Source: Eubacteriales bacterium (GTDB lineage: Bacteria > Bacillota > Clostridia > Peptostreptococcales > Anaerovoracaceae). From it: a DNA stretch of 6,649 bases. A program made the translations under genes and the position numbers. Positions 1 to 4,862 of this stretch are shown piece by piece. A model generated the notes under the pieces. The model was given only the letters and a program-made list of their open reading frames with translations, made no database searches and was not told where the DNA came from. Numbering within the stretch: position 1 is the first letter of the stretch; each line of letters begins with the position of its first letter. The DNA lies in NCBI GenBank assembly GCA_028691625.1, contig JAQUYZ010000092.1, forward strand, positions 1 through 6,649, read 5' to 3'.

Positions 1-1157
1 CCGGATTTCACGGCGTCAACCACCTTGTCGGCCAAAGCAAGCACCTGATTGTGGGCAAAGCCTCCGACGATTTTTCCGTTTTCGATCTCTGTCGGCGGTT
101 TGAGCTTCTTCGCCATTTCAATGATCTGTGAAAAGTCTTTTTTGCCGCTGGCGTCTGCCTCGATATGTACGCATCCCGGGAATCCGGAAGCACCCGTAGT
201 GAAGATCCTGGATTTGATTTCCTCGCTTCTTGGCGGAACGATACAGTTGGTCGTGAACAGTACCGGGCCGTTGAAGGACTCAAATTCTTCGACTTGCTTC
301 CACCATGCATTTCCATAGTTTCCGACAAAGTTGTCATATTTCTTGAAGGCAGGATAGTAATGAGCCGGCAGCATCTCGCTGTGAGTATAGATGTCAACGC
401 CTGAACCTTTGGTCTGTTCCAGAAGCTGTTCCAGGTCGGTCAGGTCGTGGCCGGAGATCAGGATCGCAGGGTTGTTTCTGACTCCGATGTTGACCTCTGT
501 GATTTCAGGATTTCCGTACTTTGACGTATTCGCGGAGTCCAGCAGCGCCATGGCCTTCACGCCGTATTCGCCTGTCTTTAAGGTCAGTGCGACCAAATCA
601 TCTGCCGAAAGAGCATCATCCAATGTTGCCGCCAGTGCCTCATAGATAAATGTATAGATGGAATCATCCTCTTTGCCAAGATTCAATGCATGATGTGCAT
701 AGGCAGCCATGCCTTTCAGTCCGTATATAATCATTTCCCGAAGGGAACGGACATCTTCATTTTCTGTTGCCAATACTCCAACAGCTGCCCCTTTTTCAAC
801 CATCTCTTCCATCGATCCGACTTTGAAGTTCACTGCATCCTGCGTCAGGCCGGTACCTGTCATTTCCTTCAGCTTGTCCCGTAAGCTCAGCATCTTTTTA
901 ATTTCCGCCTCAAAGGCAGCTGCATTAAAGTTCGCATTGGTGATGGTCATGAACAGGCTCTTCAGAACTTCATGGTTCAAATGTTTCATTTCCTTTAAAT
1001 CCGGCTTCTCCTTCGCAAGAATCAGGGAAATGCCTTTCGCTGTGTAAATCAACAAATCCTGCAGCTTTGCGACCTGCTCATCTTTTCCGCAGACGCCTCT
1101 TACCTCACAGCCTGTTCCTTTGGCCGTTTCCTGGCATTGATAACAAAACATACTCAT
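1..1157 (-). CDS. hcp: Hydroxylamine reductase / hybrid cluster protein (Hcp), 3' end missing
   Basis: Cytoplasmic iron-sulfur enzyme of the Hcp family. Purified members reduce hydroxylamine to ammonia, and in cells they act mainly as NO reductases in nitrosative stress. The frame is open from the ATG at 1155-1157 to the window edge, giving 385 residues of a protein usually about 540-550 long. The N-terminus has C5, C8, C17 and C23 (C-x2-C-x8-C-x5-C), the spacing of the anaerobe-type [4Fe-4S] cluster. H237 (in SGHDL), E261 (in HSEML) and C305 (in TTNC) sit exactly seven positions before H244, E268 and C312, ligands of the hybrid cluster in the Desulfovibrio vulgaris protein. The remaining ligands lie beyond the edge. 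A strong GGAGGAAG ribosome site lies at 1164-1171. The gene follows rubredoxin by 58 bp with no terminator seen, so the two are probably co-transcribed. The truncation comes from the window, not a mutation. Confidence 0.96.
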   Translation of the reverse strand, partial: MSMFCYQCQETAKGTGCEVRGVCGKDEQVAKLQDLLIYTAKGISLILAKEKPDLKEMKHLNHEVLKSLFMTITNANFNAAAFEAEIKKMLSLRDKLKEMTGTGLTQDAVNFKVGSMEEMVEKGAAVGVLATENEDVRSLREMIIYGLKGMAAYAHHALNLGKEDDSIYTFIYEALAATLDDALSADDLVALTLKTGEYGVKAMALLDSANTSKYGNPEITEVNIGVRNNPAILISGHDLTDLEQLLEQTKGSGVDIYTHSEMLPAHYYPAFKKYDNFVGNYGNAWWKQVEEFESFNGPVLFTTNCIVPPRSEEIKSRIFTTGASGFPGCVHIEADASGKKDFSQIIEMAKKLKPPTEIENGKIVGGFAHNQVLALADKVVDAVKS

Positions 1158-1215
1158 AATAAACTTCCTCCTATTTGTCCTATAAATAAACTGTTTATTG
1201 TTTCTGTTATGTGCG

Positions 1216-1380
1216 TTAGCCCTCAATCGGCTCGAAATCCTCCTTGCCCACAAAACAGATCGGGCATGCCCAGTCATCGGGCAGCTCTTCAAATGGTGTT
1301 CCTGCCGCGATTCCGCTGTCGGGATCGCCTTCCTGGGGATCATAAACATAATCGCAGGGAATACATCGATATTTTTTCAT
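1216..1380 (-). CDS. Rubredoxin (54 aa)
   Basis: Small cytoplasmic one-electron carrier with a single iron bound by four cysteines. The 54-residue length and layout are typical: C6-IP-C9 then YVYDP, followed by the acidic [20 protein letters not shown] stretch and C39-PI-C42 with VGKEDFEP. Both glycines that normally follow the second cysteine of each knuckle are replaced, by D10 and F43. These changes could alter the redox potential or partner surface. The start ATG at 1378-1380 has GGAGG at 1387-1391. It is the first gene after the operator-promoter at 1404-1456 and lies directly upstream of hcp, so the natural inference is that it passes electrons to Hcp. No NADH-rubredoxin reductase is in the window. 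Family assignment is secure and partner assignment is inferred. Confidence 0.95.
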   Translation of the reverse strand: MKKYRCIPCDYVYDPQEGDPDSGIAAGTPFEELPDDWACPICFVGKEDFEPIEG

Positions 1381-1403
1381 TTCTTTCCTCCATTTTTCTT
1401 TCT

Positions 1404-1456
1404 GGATCGTATTATATACTCAAAATGTAGAAATTTCCGTTGCAATTGCAACGCAA
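1404..1456 (-). promoter_or_regulatory. Class II activator promoter of rubredoxin-hcp (site 1)
   Basis: A 22-bp dyad at 1435-1456 has minus-strand arms TTGCGTTGCA and TGCAACGGAA around a central AT, with 9 of 10 arm pairs matching. Its inner 16 bp (1438-1453) are a perfect palindrome. The core GTTGC-N4-GCAAC is followed by exactly 22 bp and then a perfect TATAAT at 1411-1416. The predicted start is near 1404, so the dyad centre is at -41.5. The hexamer at the -35 position (1434-1439, CGGAAA) is poor, as expected for an activator-dependent promoter. The leader to the rubredoxin ATG would be about 24 nt. The CRP/FNR regulator encoded just upstream is the obvious candidate ligand. Confidence 0.8.
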
Positions 1457-1475
1457 ATACAATAATTCTCATTTT

Positions 1476-2141
1476 TTACCTTTTCTGATATAATATATTG
1501 ACTATTATCTCTTTTGAGTTATAGCTGATCAGGTTTTCCTTCCTCATTTTATTTAATTCCCTGCTCAAAGACGTTCGTTGAACGCCGAATTTTTCTGCCA
1601 TTTCCTTTTTCGTTAATGACAATGTCACAACATCACTGTTTTGCCTTATTTGTTCCAACTCCAAAAACTCCAGTATTTTTTGTCTGATTGTTTTCATTGC
1701 AATCGAATTGATTTTATCCGTCAAGATTAATGAGCGATCAGACATTGCTTCCAGCAAATGAATCATGAAAATTTGGCTGCTCTTGCATAACCCCAGAATG
1801 GACCCCTTATCGAGATGCAATATTGTGGTTTGAGACGCTGCCATAACATGAAAAGGATAATGGTTTCTTGCTGAAAAAATCAAGTTTACGCCAATGACAT
1901 CCCCCCTATTAAAGGTGCCGATCACCAAAATATTTCCATCTTCATCGATTTTCAGGACAGAAACCCGGCCTTCCAAAATAATGTCGATAAACCGGCAGTC
2001 CTCCTTTTCGAGGTGAATGATCTGTCCTTTTGTGTAATCCATTGTACAAGATCCGCGTGGATCCAGTGTGTGATTAAGCTCGTCTGCAGTGAGCCCCTCA
2101 AGGAGCTTGATCGACCCGATCCCGTCAAAAATATTTTTCAT
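1476..2141 (-). CDS. CRP/FNR-family transcriptional regulator (HcpR-like by context)
   Basis: A 221-residue DNA-binding regulator with the two-domain CRP/FNR plan. An N-terminal cyclic-nucleotide-binding-like beta barrel (about residues 15-125, with KGQIIHLEKED and EGRVSVLKIDEDGN) is joined by a long helix (about 130-163) to a C-terminal winged helix-turn-helix (about 174-212, LTKKEMAEKFGVQRTSLSREL). The recognition helix is about 187-199. Only C32, C49 and C119 are present, so the FNR N-terminal [4Fe-4S] cysteine set is absent. The canonical cAMP-binding phosphate cassette is not evident. HcpR-type regulators beside hcp genes are reported to sense NO through haem, but no haem ligand can be assigned here. 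The ATG at 2141 has AAGGA at about 2148-2152. Matching palindromes lie after its stop, before its start and beyond the divergent gene, which strongly suggests local control of hcp, rubredoxin and the 4Fe-4S gene. Confidence 0.9.
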   Translation of the reverse strand: MKNIFDGIGSIKLLEGLTADELNHTLDPRGSCTMDYTKGQIIHLEKEDCRFIDIILEGRVSVLKIDEDGNILVIGTFNRGDVIGVNLIFSARNHYPFHVMAASQTTILHLDKGSILGLCKSSQIFMIHLLEAMSDRSLILTDKINSIAMKTIRQKILEFLELEQIRQNSDVVTLSLTKKEMAEKFGVQRTSLSRELNKMRKENLISYNSKEIIVNILYQKR

Positions 2142-2156
2142 AACTTTTCCTTATTC

Positions 2157-2205
2157 GTTACCTTGGTAACTCCCAAGTGTATTCATTGGTCATATAATTA
2201 GGGCA
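2157..2205 (+). promoter_or_regulatory. Class II activator promoter of the 4Fe-4S membrane gene (site 2)
   Basis: The palindrome GTTACCTTGGTAAC (2157-2170, 6-bp arms) is followed by 22 bp and a perfect TATAAT at 2193-2198. The predicted start is near 2205, which puts the dyad centre at -41.5, the same geometry as site 1. The -35 position (2170-2175, CTCCCA) does not match consensus. The leader would be only about 17 nt and contains AGGAGG at 2209-2214. The site also lies 16-29 bp upstream of the regulator's ATG on the other strand, so it could mediate autoregulation. Confidence 0.75.
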
Positions 2206-2221
2206 ATGAGGAGGTGCCGCC

Positions 2222-2836
2222 ATGAACAAAGCATTACAAATGATCGTCCAACTGATTTTTCTAATCCTGTTTTTCGCCCTCATATCAATGGGTAAAATTC
2301 AGCTATGGATGGGGCTGTTTGTTATGGGAATCATTACAGCAGCATGGTTTAGCCGCATATACTGCGGCTGGATTTGTCCTATCAATACCGCAATTCGCTT
2401 TATCACCCGGTTAAAGAAGAAATTGCACATAGAAAGCTTTAAGGTGCCGTTATTATTGACAAAACCCTCGATCAGATTCATCGCTTTGGCTGCGTTCTTC
2501 GCGGCATTCTTAGTATCCGTTCTTTCAGGGGTAAAGCTTCCCGTTTTGCCTGTTGTTTTCATGTTAGGCGTTATAACAGCATTATTCTATCCTCCGGATT
2601 TATGGCATCATACTCTATGCCCGTTCGGAACCATATTAAGCCTGCCCGCAAGGCTGTCCAGGCATTCTGTGCAGATCAATCCGGCCAAATGTGTGAACTG
2701 TGGAATATGTTATCAAATATGCCCTGCCAAGTCTGTAAAAAGGCTGGATGATTCCTGTCAAATTATTAAAAATGAGTGCCTTGTGTGTATGAAATGCTCC
2801 AGAGAATGCCCTAAGAATGCGATCACATATCAGTAA
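2222..2836 (+). CDS. NapH/CcoG-like membrane protein with two 4Fe-4S motifs
   Basis: A 204-residue predicted membrane electron carrier of the 4Fe-4S 'NapH/NosR/CcoG' type. Four hydrophobic segments (about 5-22, 28-44, 84-102 and 106-123) precede a soluble C-terminus. After the second segment comes YCGWICP (C48, C52), and after the fourth LCPFG (C133). These are the paired CxxxCP motifs typical of this family. The tail carries two ferredoxin motifs, C157-x2-C160-x2-C163-x3-C167-P and C186-x2-C189-x2-C192-x3-C196-P, enough for two [4Fe-4S] clusters. NapH relatives pass quinol electrons to periplasmic reductases. Here the partner is unknown, but shared control with rubredoxin-hcp suggests electron supply to that system. 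It is shorter than typical NapH (about 270-290 residues). The start is fixed by AGGAGGTG at 2209-2216. The specific function is inferred and the family is well supported. Confidence 0.88.
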   Translation: MNKALQMIVQLIFLILFFALISMGKIQLWMGLFVMGIITAAWFSRIYCGWICPINTAIRFITRLKKKLHIESFKVPLLLTKPSIRFIALAAFFAAFLVSVLSGVKLPVLPVVFMLGVITALFYPPDLWHHTLCPFGTILSLPARLSRHSVQINPAKCVNCGICYQICPAKSVKRLDDSCQIIKNECLVCMKCSRECPKNAITYQ

Positions 2837-2872
2837 TCGCTGGTCTTCAAAGCATCTGCGAGGGAAGTCTTA

Positions 2873-2926
2873 TAAACAAACTATAGCAGAAGAGCTTTCG
2901 CAGTTGCGTTGCAGATGCAACGCAAC
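2873..2926 (-). promoter_or_regulatory. Third regulator-type site with antisense-facing -10 box (site 3)
   Basis: A perfect dyad with 11-bp arms around GA spans 2903-2926. Its inner core GTTGC-N4-GCAAC (2908-2921) matches site 1 in 19 of the 22 dyad positions. Read on the minus strand, 22 bp separate the core from TATAGT (2880-2885), the same spacing as in sites 1 and 2, with a predicted start near 2873. Transcription would run antisense through the 4Fe-4S gene towards the regulator gene. No small open reading frame with a ribosome site was seen just downstream. The same bases could form a terminator hairpin on the plus strand, so the promoter call is an inference from geometry. Confidence 0.5.
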
Positions 2927-2936
2927 CAAATTTTTT
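2903..2936 (+). terminator. Possible intrinsic terminator of the 4Fe-4S gene
   Basis: On the plus strand the dyad folds into a 10-bp GC-rich stem with an AGAT tetraloop (2903-2926), followed by CAAA and then six T residues at 2931-2936. It lies 67 bp after the stop codon at 2836. The four-base gap before the T-run makes it less than ideal. On the minus strand no T-run follows, so it would not serve the converging arsC. The same element may instead be, or also be, a regulator binding site. Confidence 0.5.
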
Positions 2937-2980
2937 AGTTAATAAAGGGGATTTCGGATTTTTTCGGTAGTGTAATCTTT

Positions 2981-3400
2981 TTATTTGAATATCTCATTAT
3001 TTGCGATTCTATTTTTCAAATCTATAACTTTTACTTCTATTATCTTAGCAGTCCGGACAAACTCTTCATCGTCTTTCCCCGTAGGGTCATCCAATCCCCA
3101 ATCCTCCCTGTATCTGCTGGGCAACCAGGGACACTCTACATTACACCCCATGGTAATCACGACATCAACTTCAGGGATGTCTGTTATGAGTTTCGAGTAT
3201 TGTGTCTTCTCCATATCGATCCCGTATATCTGTTTCATCAGCCTTACCGCATCCTGGTTGATCTGAGGTTTTGTCTCTGTTCCGGCAGAGTAGCTTTCAA
3301 ACACATCTGAAGCAAGGTGTTTTCCGAGCGCTTCCGCCATCTGGCTCCTGCAGGAATTATGGACACATATAAAAGCTGCTTTAGGTTTACTGTCACTCAT
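2981..3400 (-). CDS. arsC: Arsenate reductase, thioredoxin-coupled low-molecular-weight phosphatase type
   Basis: A 139-residue cytoplasmic enzyme that reduces arsenate to arsenite. It has the phosphatase-like P-loop C12-VHNSC-R18 near the N-terminus, with C17 inside the loop. Downstream are the redox cysteines C86 and C90 in MGCNVECPWLP and the general acid motif LDDPTG (D104/D105-P106). The residue set fits the thioredoxin-dependent class, in which the P-loop cysteine attacks arsenate and a disulfide relay shuttles to the later cysteines. C86 and C90 are three residues apart, against six in the staphylococcal pI258 enzyme. I chose the ATG at 3398-3400 because AGGAGG sits at 3408-3413 and the family similarity starts there. 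The frame stays open to 3517, but that extension reads through an acr3 remnant and should not be part of the protein. It is the last gene of the ars operon and needs an efflux pump to be protective. Confidence 0.95.
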   Translation of the reverse strand: MSDSKPKAAFICVHNSCRSQMAEALGKHLASDVFESYSAGTETKPQINQDAVRLMKQIYGIDMEKTQYSKLITDIPEVDVVITMGCNVECPWLPSRYREDWGLDDPTGKDDEEFVRTAKIIEVKVIDLKNRIANNEIFK

Positions 3401-3442
3401 TCTAAATCCTCCTCGTATTCGCTCCATACAGACCCCGCCAAA

Positions 3443-3539
3443 AGAAAGACCAAGTATGTTTTCTTTTACTTTTCCAATTTCCTCATATTTGACCTTGGCA
3501 AGTGGTGGATACATCATAATGATAAGTCCAATCGCTCAT
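3443..3539 (-). pseudogene. acr3: Remnant of an ACR3 arsenite efflux pump gene
   Basis: Between the DUF2703 gene and arsC the minus strand encodes AIGLII and then MMYPPLAKVKYEEIGKV (3535 down to about 3465), followed after a small change by ILGLS (to about 3443). From memory of the family this is a highly characteristic stretch of ACR3 arsenite permeases, proteins of about 350 residues with ten membrane segments. An intact-looking start, ATG at 3537-3539 with AGGAGG at 3545-3550, is joined after about four bases to this internal segment in a different frame. Ribosomes starting there would stop after 18 codons at 3483-3485. Everything else of ACR3 is missing. The likely history is two deletions that removed the N-terminal membrane segments and the C-terminal three quarters. 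The remnant is in frame with arsC. The alternative of a chance match is unlikely given the motif length and operon position. Confidence 0.75.
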
Positions 3540-3554
3540 ACGAACCTCCTTAAC

Positions 3555-3595
3555 AATCAATATTTTTTCTTCGCAGCCACTCTGCGAGATTGATT
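3555..3595 (-). other. Stem-loop between the DUF2703 gene and the acr3 remnant
   Basis: Outer arms AATCAAT (3555-3561) and ATTGATT (3589-3595) enclose an inner stem CGCAG/CTGCG (3572-3576 and 3582-3586) with a five-base loop. In the operon transcript it lies between the DUF2703 stop at 3603 and the ribosome site at 3545-3550. No T-run follows on the minus strand, so it is not a standard terminator. It could stabilise an mRNA end or mark a processing site. Confidence 0.4.
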
Positions 3596-3602
3596 CACCA
3601 TC

Positions 3603-4124
3603 TCATTTGTTTTCTTTTATTCCGCTAAAGAAGGTTTTCAAATTATCCGGAAGCACATATTCCGTTTCTCCCTGCACATTTGCAGCCGGACTTCCATAGA
3701 CCTCCTTCATAATTGCGTTAATGATCATAGCTTTAGGCGGCTCATTATATTCTACGCCTTCATATTCCCAGACTCTGCAATCTACGTCGTCCCCGCAAAG
3801 ATCCCCGCATTCTTTACAGCTCGTTTCCTTGACGTTGAGGTCAATATCTCTGCCGTTGACGCGAATGGTAGGCGAGCTGATAAATTTATGCTTGACTGCC
3901 AGCTCTTCAGATGTAATATTTACTTTATTCATTTCAATTTCAAAACCTGCAGCACTTAGTACATTGGAGACTTCCTTCACAGCCTGATCCAGATTCGTCT
4001 CTGTTCCCTGGCAACGTTCGCAAACAGTCAGATCGAGATACAGGAAATCTATTCTTATCTTTCTTCTTTCCGGTTCAGGGGTACAGCAATTTGAACTCCC
4101 GCAGGAGCAGCATCCAGAATTCAT
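3603..4124 (-). CDS. Cysteine-rich DUF2703 (thioredoxin-like) protein of the ars operon
   Basis: A 173-residue soluble protein that I recognise as the DUF2703 type, whose function is not established. A cysteine-rich N-terminal tail has C5, C6, C8, C13 and C14. A thioredoxin-like core follows, with IDFLYLDLTVCERCQGT (C35-x2-C38) and SSPTIRVNGRDID (about 83-95), the latter resembling the cis-proline loop of thioredoxin folds. A third cluster has C103, C106, C110 and C116. Eleven cysteines in 173 residues suit thiol redox chemistry or As(III) binding. I chose ATG 4122-4124, with AAGGGAG at 4133-4139. The frame extends to a TTG at 4142 that overlaps this ribosome site. It lies 18 bp after arsR and is surely co-transcribed. 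It is not ArsD, because the length and motifs differ, but a comparable metallochaperone or reductase role is a reasonable hypothesis. Confidence 0.85.
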   Translation of the reverse strand: MNSGCCSCGSSNCCTPEPERRKIRIDFLYLDLTVCERCQGTETNLDQAVKEVSNVLSAAGFEIEMNKVNITSEELAVKHKFISSPTIRVNGRDIDLNVKETSCKECGDLCGDDVDCRVWEYEGVEYNEPPKAMIINAIMKEVYGSPAANVQGETEYVLPDNLKTFFSGIKENK

Positions 4125-4142
4125 TTTATATTCTCCCTTCAA

Positions 4143-4472
4143 TTACTTACTTTTACATTCGATATTGATACTTGACGGTTCCATATTGTTTAAATAGCAT
4201 TTTAGGCGTTCAAAGGCTTCCTCATTGATCGTGTACTTCATCCAGATCCCATCTCTTCTGCCATTCACCAAACCACAGTCACATAATATCTTCATATGAT
4301 AAGACAATGTCGGCTGCGTGATGTTAAACTCCTCAAGAACCTTACAGGCACATAATTCACCCTTGGAAAGCATATCAAATATTTTTACCCTTGATTCATC
4401 TCCCAATGCCTTCATCATGGCTGCGTATCCTTTGTAGTCGGTTTCCAACAGATTCACCTCCTCAGTAGTCAT
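4143..4472 (-). CDS. arsR: ArsR/SmtB-family arsenic-responsive repressor
   Basis: A 109-residue winged-helix repressor expected to release DNA when As(III) or Sb(III) binds cysteines. The N-terminal helix LGDESRVKIFDMLS (about 23-36) leads to the metal-site helix GELCACKVLEEF (C41 and C43). The recognition region NITQPTLSYHMKIL (about 50-63) follows, then C64 and C66, and the wing GRRDGIWMKYTI (71-82). ELCxCxL-type cysteine pairs are the standard arsenite site of this family. The ATG at 4470-4472 has its AGGAG about 13 bases away, which is long. A TTG at 4446-4448 with a perfect AGGAGG eight bases upstream (4457-4462) would give 101 residues and may be the true start. The gene is third in the operon rather than first, so its level rises with the genes it represses. 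Its likely operator is the inverted repeat at 5947-5991. Confidence 0.94.
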   Translation of the reverse strand: MTTEEVNLLETDYKGYAAMMKALGDESRVKIFDMLSKGELCACKVLEEFNITQPTLSYHMKILCDCGLVNGRRDGIWMKYTINEEAFERLKCYLNNMEPSSINIECKSK

Positions 4473-4507
4473 ACTGTTTGTTTTTCTCCTTAATTATAAT
4501 TCAGGAT

Positions 4508-4780
4508 TTACATAGTCTTTTCAAGAATCTTGATGATATCAGCAGGCTTTAATACTTTGCCAAAAGAAACAACTTTCCCGTTCACAACCAGCCCGGGAGT
4601 GGACATAACTCCATAGCCGGCAATTTGTGCTAAATTCGTAATTTTATCAACGCTTGCTTCAACTCTCATTTGCTTTAATGCTTCCTTTGTGTTTTCTTCC
4701 AACGTTATGCAGTTTTTGCATCCGGGTCCTAATACTTTAATCTCCAGTGTGGCATCACCGGAAGCTTTTTTCTCACTCAT
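4508..4780 (-). CDS. Small redox-active disulfide / thioredoxin-family protein (90 aa)
   Basis: A 90-residue thioredoxin-fold protein similar to the 'small redox-active disulfide protein 2' group. Strand EIKVLGPG leads into the active site C21-KN-C24 at the start of a helix. The cis-proline loop MSTPGLVVNGKVVSFG (about 59-74) follows, and a C-terminal helix ends the domain. Members are commonly found next to ArsP-type permeases. Possible roles are regenerating ArsC, whose catalytic cycle ends in a disulfide, or reducing arsenic species for export. Which of these applies is not shown by sequence. The ATG at 4778-4780 has AGGAGG at 4790-4795. It sits 82 bp after the permease and 35 bp before arsR. 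The first ten residues are a short polar extension. Confidence 0.9.
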   Translation of the reverse strand: MSEKKASGDATLEIKVLGPGCKNCITLEENTKEALKQMRVEASVDKITNLAQIAGYGVMSTPGLVVNGKVVSFGKVLKPADIIKILEKTM

Positions 4781-4862
4781 AGCAAATTACCTCCTTATTC
4801 ACTCTAACTAATATGTTATCACTATTAAATACTCATTATCTCCCATTTTCTTGTTTATATAT

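Noticed and set aside
639..653. The 15-mer CTCATAGATAAATGT inside hcp is identical to 5976-5990 in the ars operator.
   Set aside because: It lies in the hcp reading frame coding for TFIYE, has no second arm nearby and no promoter context. A 15-base match in a window this size is uncommon but possible by chance when many comparisons are made.
1435..1456. Terminator hairpin after the CRP/FNR regulator gene.
   Set aside because: The dyad is followed on the minus strand by GAAATTTC rather than a T-run, and its spacing to the -10 box explains it better as an operator.
2299..2562. Minus-strand 87-aa open frame inside the 4Fe-4S gene, downstream of the antisense-facing promoter.
   Set aside because: No ribosome site or recognisable domain. 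It looks like a shadow of the plus-strand gene, so any antisense transcript is more likely non-coding or a leader.
3401..3517. N-terminal extension of arsC to the ATG at 3517 (178 aa in total).
   Set aside because: The extra 39 residues are ACR3-like and then unrelated to ArsC. The ATG at 3400 has a strong AGGAGG and matches where family similarity begins.
3483..3539. An 18-codon open frame with a strong ribosome site upstream of arsC, as a possible leader peptide.
   Set aside because: Better explained as the surviving start of the deleted acr3 gene running out of frame. There is no attenuator structure downstream.
4125..4142. Start of the DUF2703 protein at TTG 4142, abutting the arsR stop.
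   Set aside because: The ribosome site AAGGGAG (4133-4139) lies within this stretch and is correctly spaced for the ATG at 4124.
4781..4862. Internal promoter or terminator in the 82-bp gap between the permease and the disulfide protein.
   Set aside because: AT-rich with only the AGGAGG ribosome site recognisable. No paired promoter boxes or hairpin with a T-run were found.
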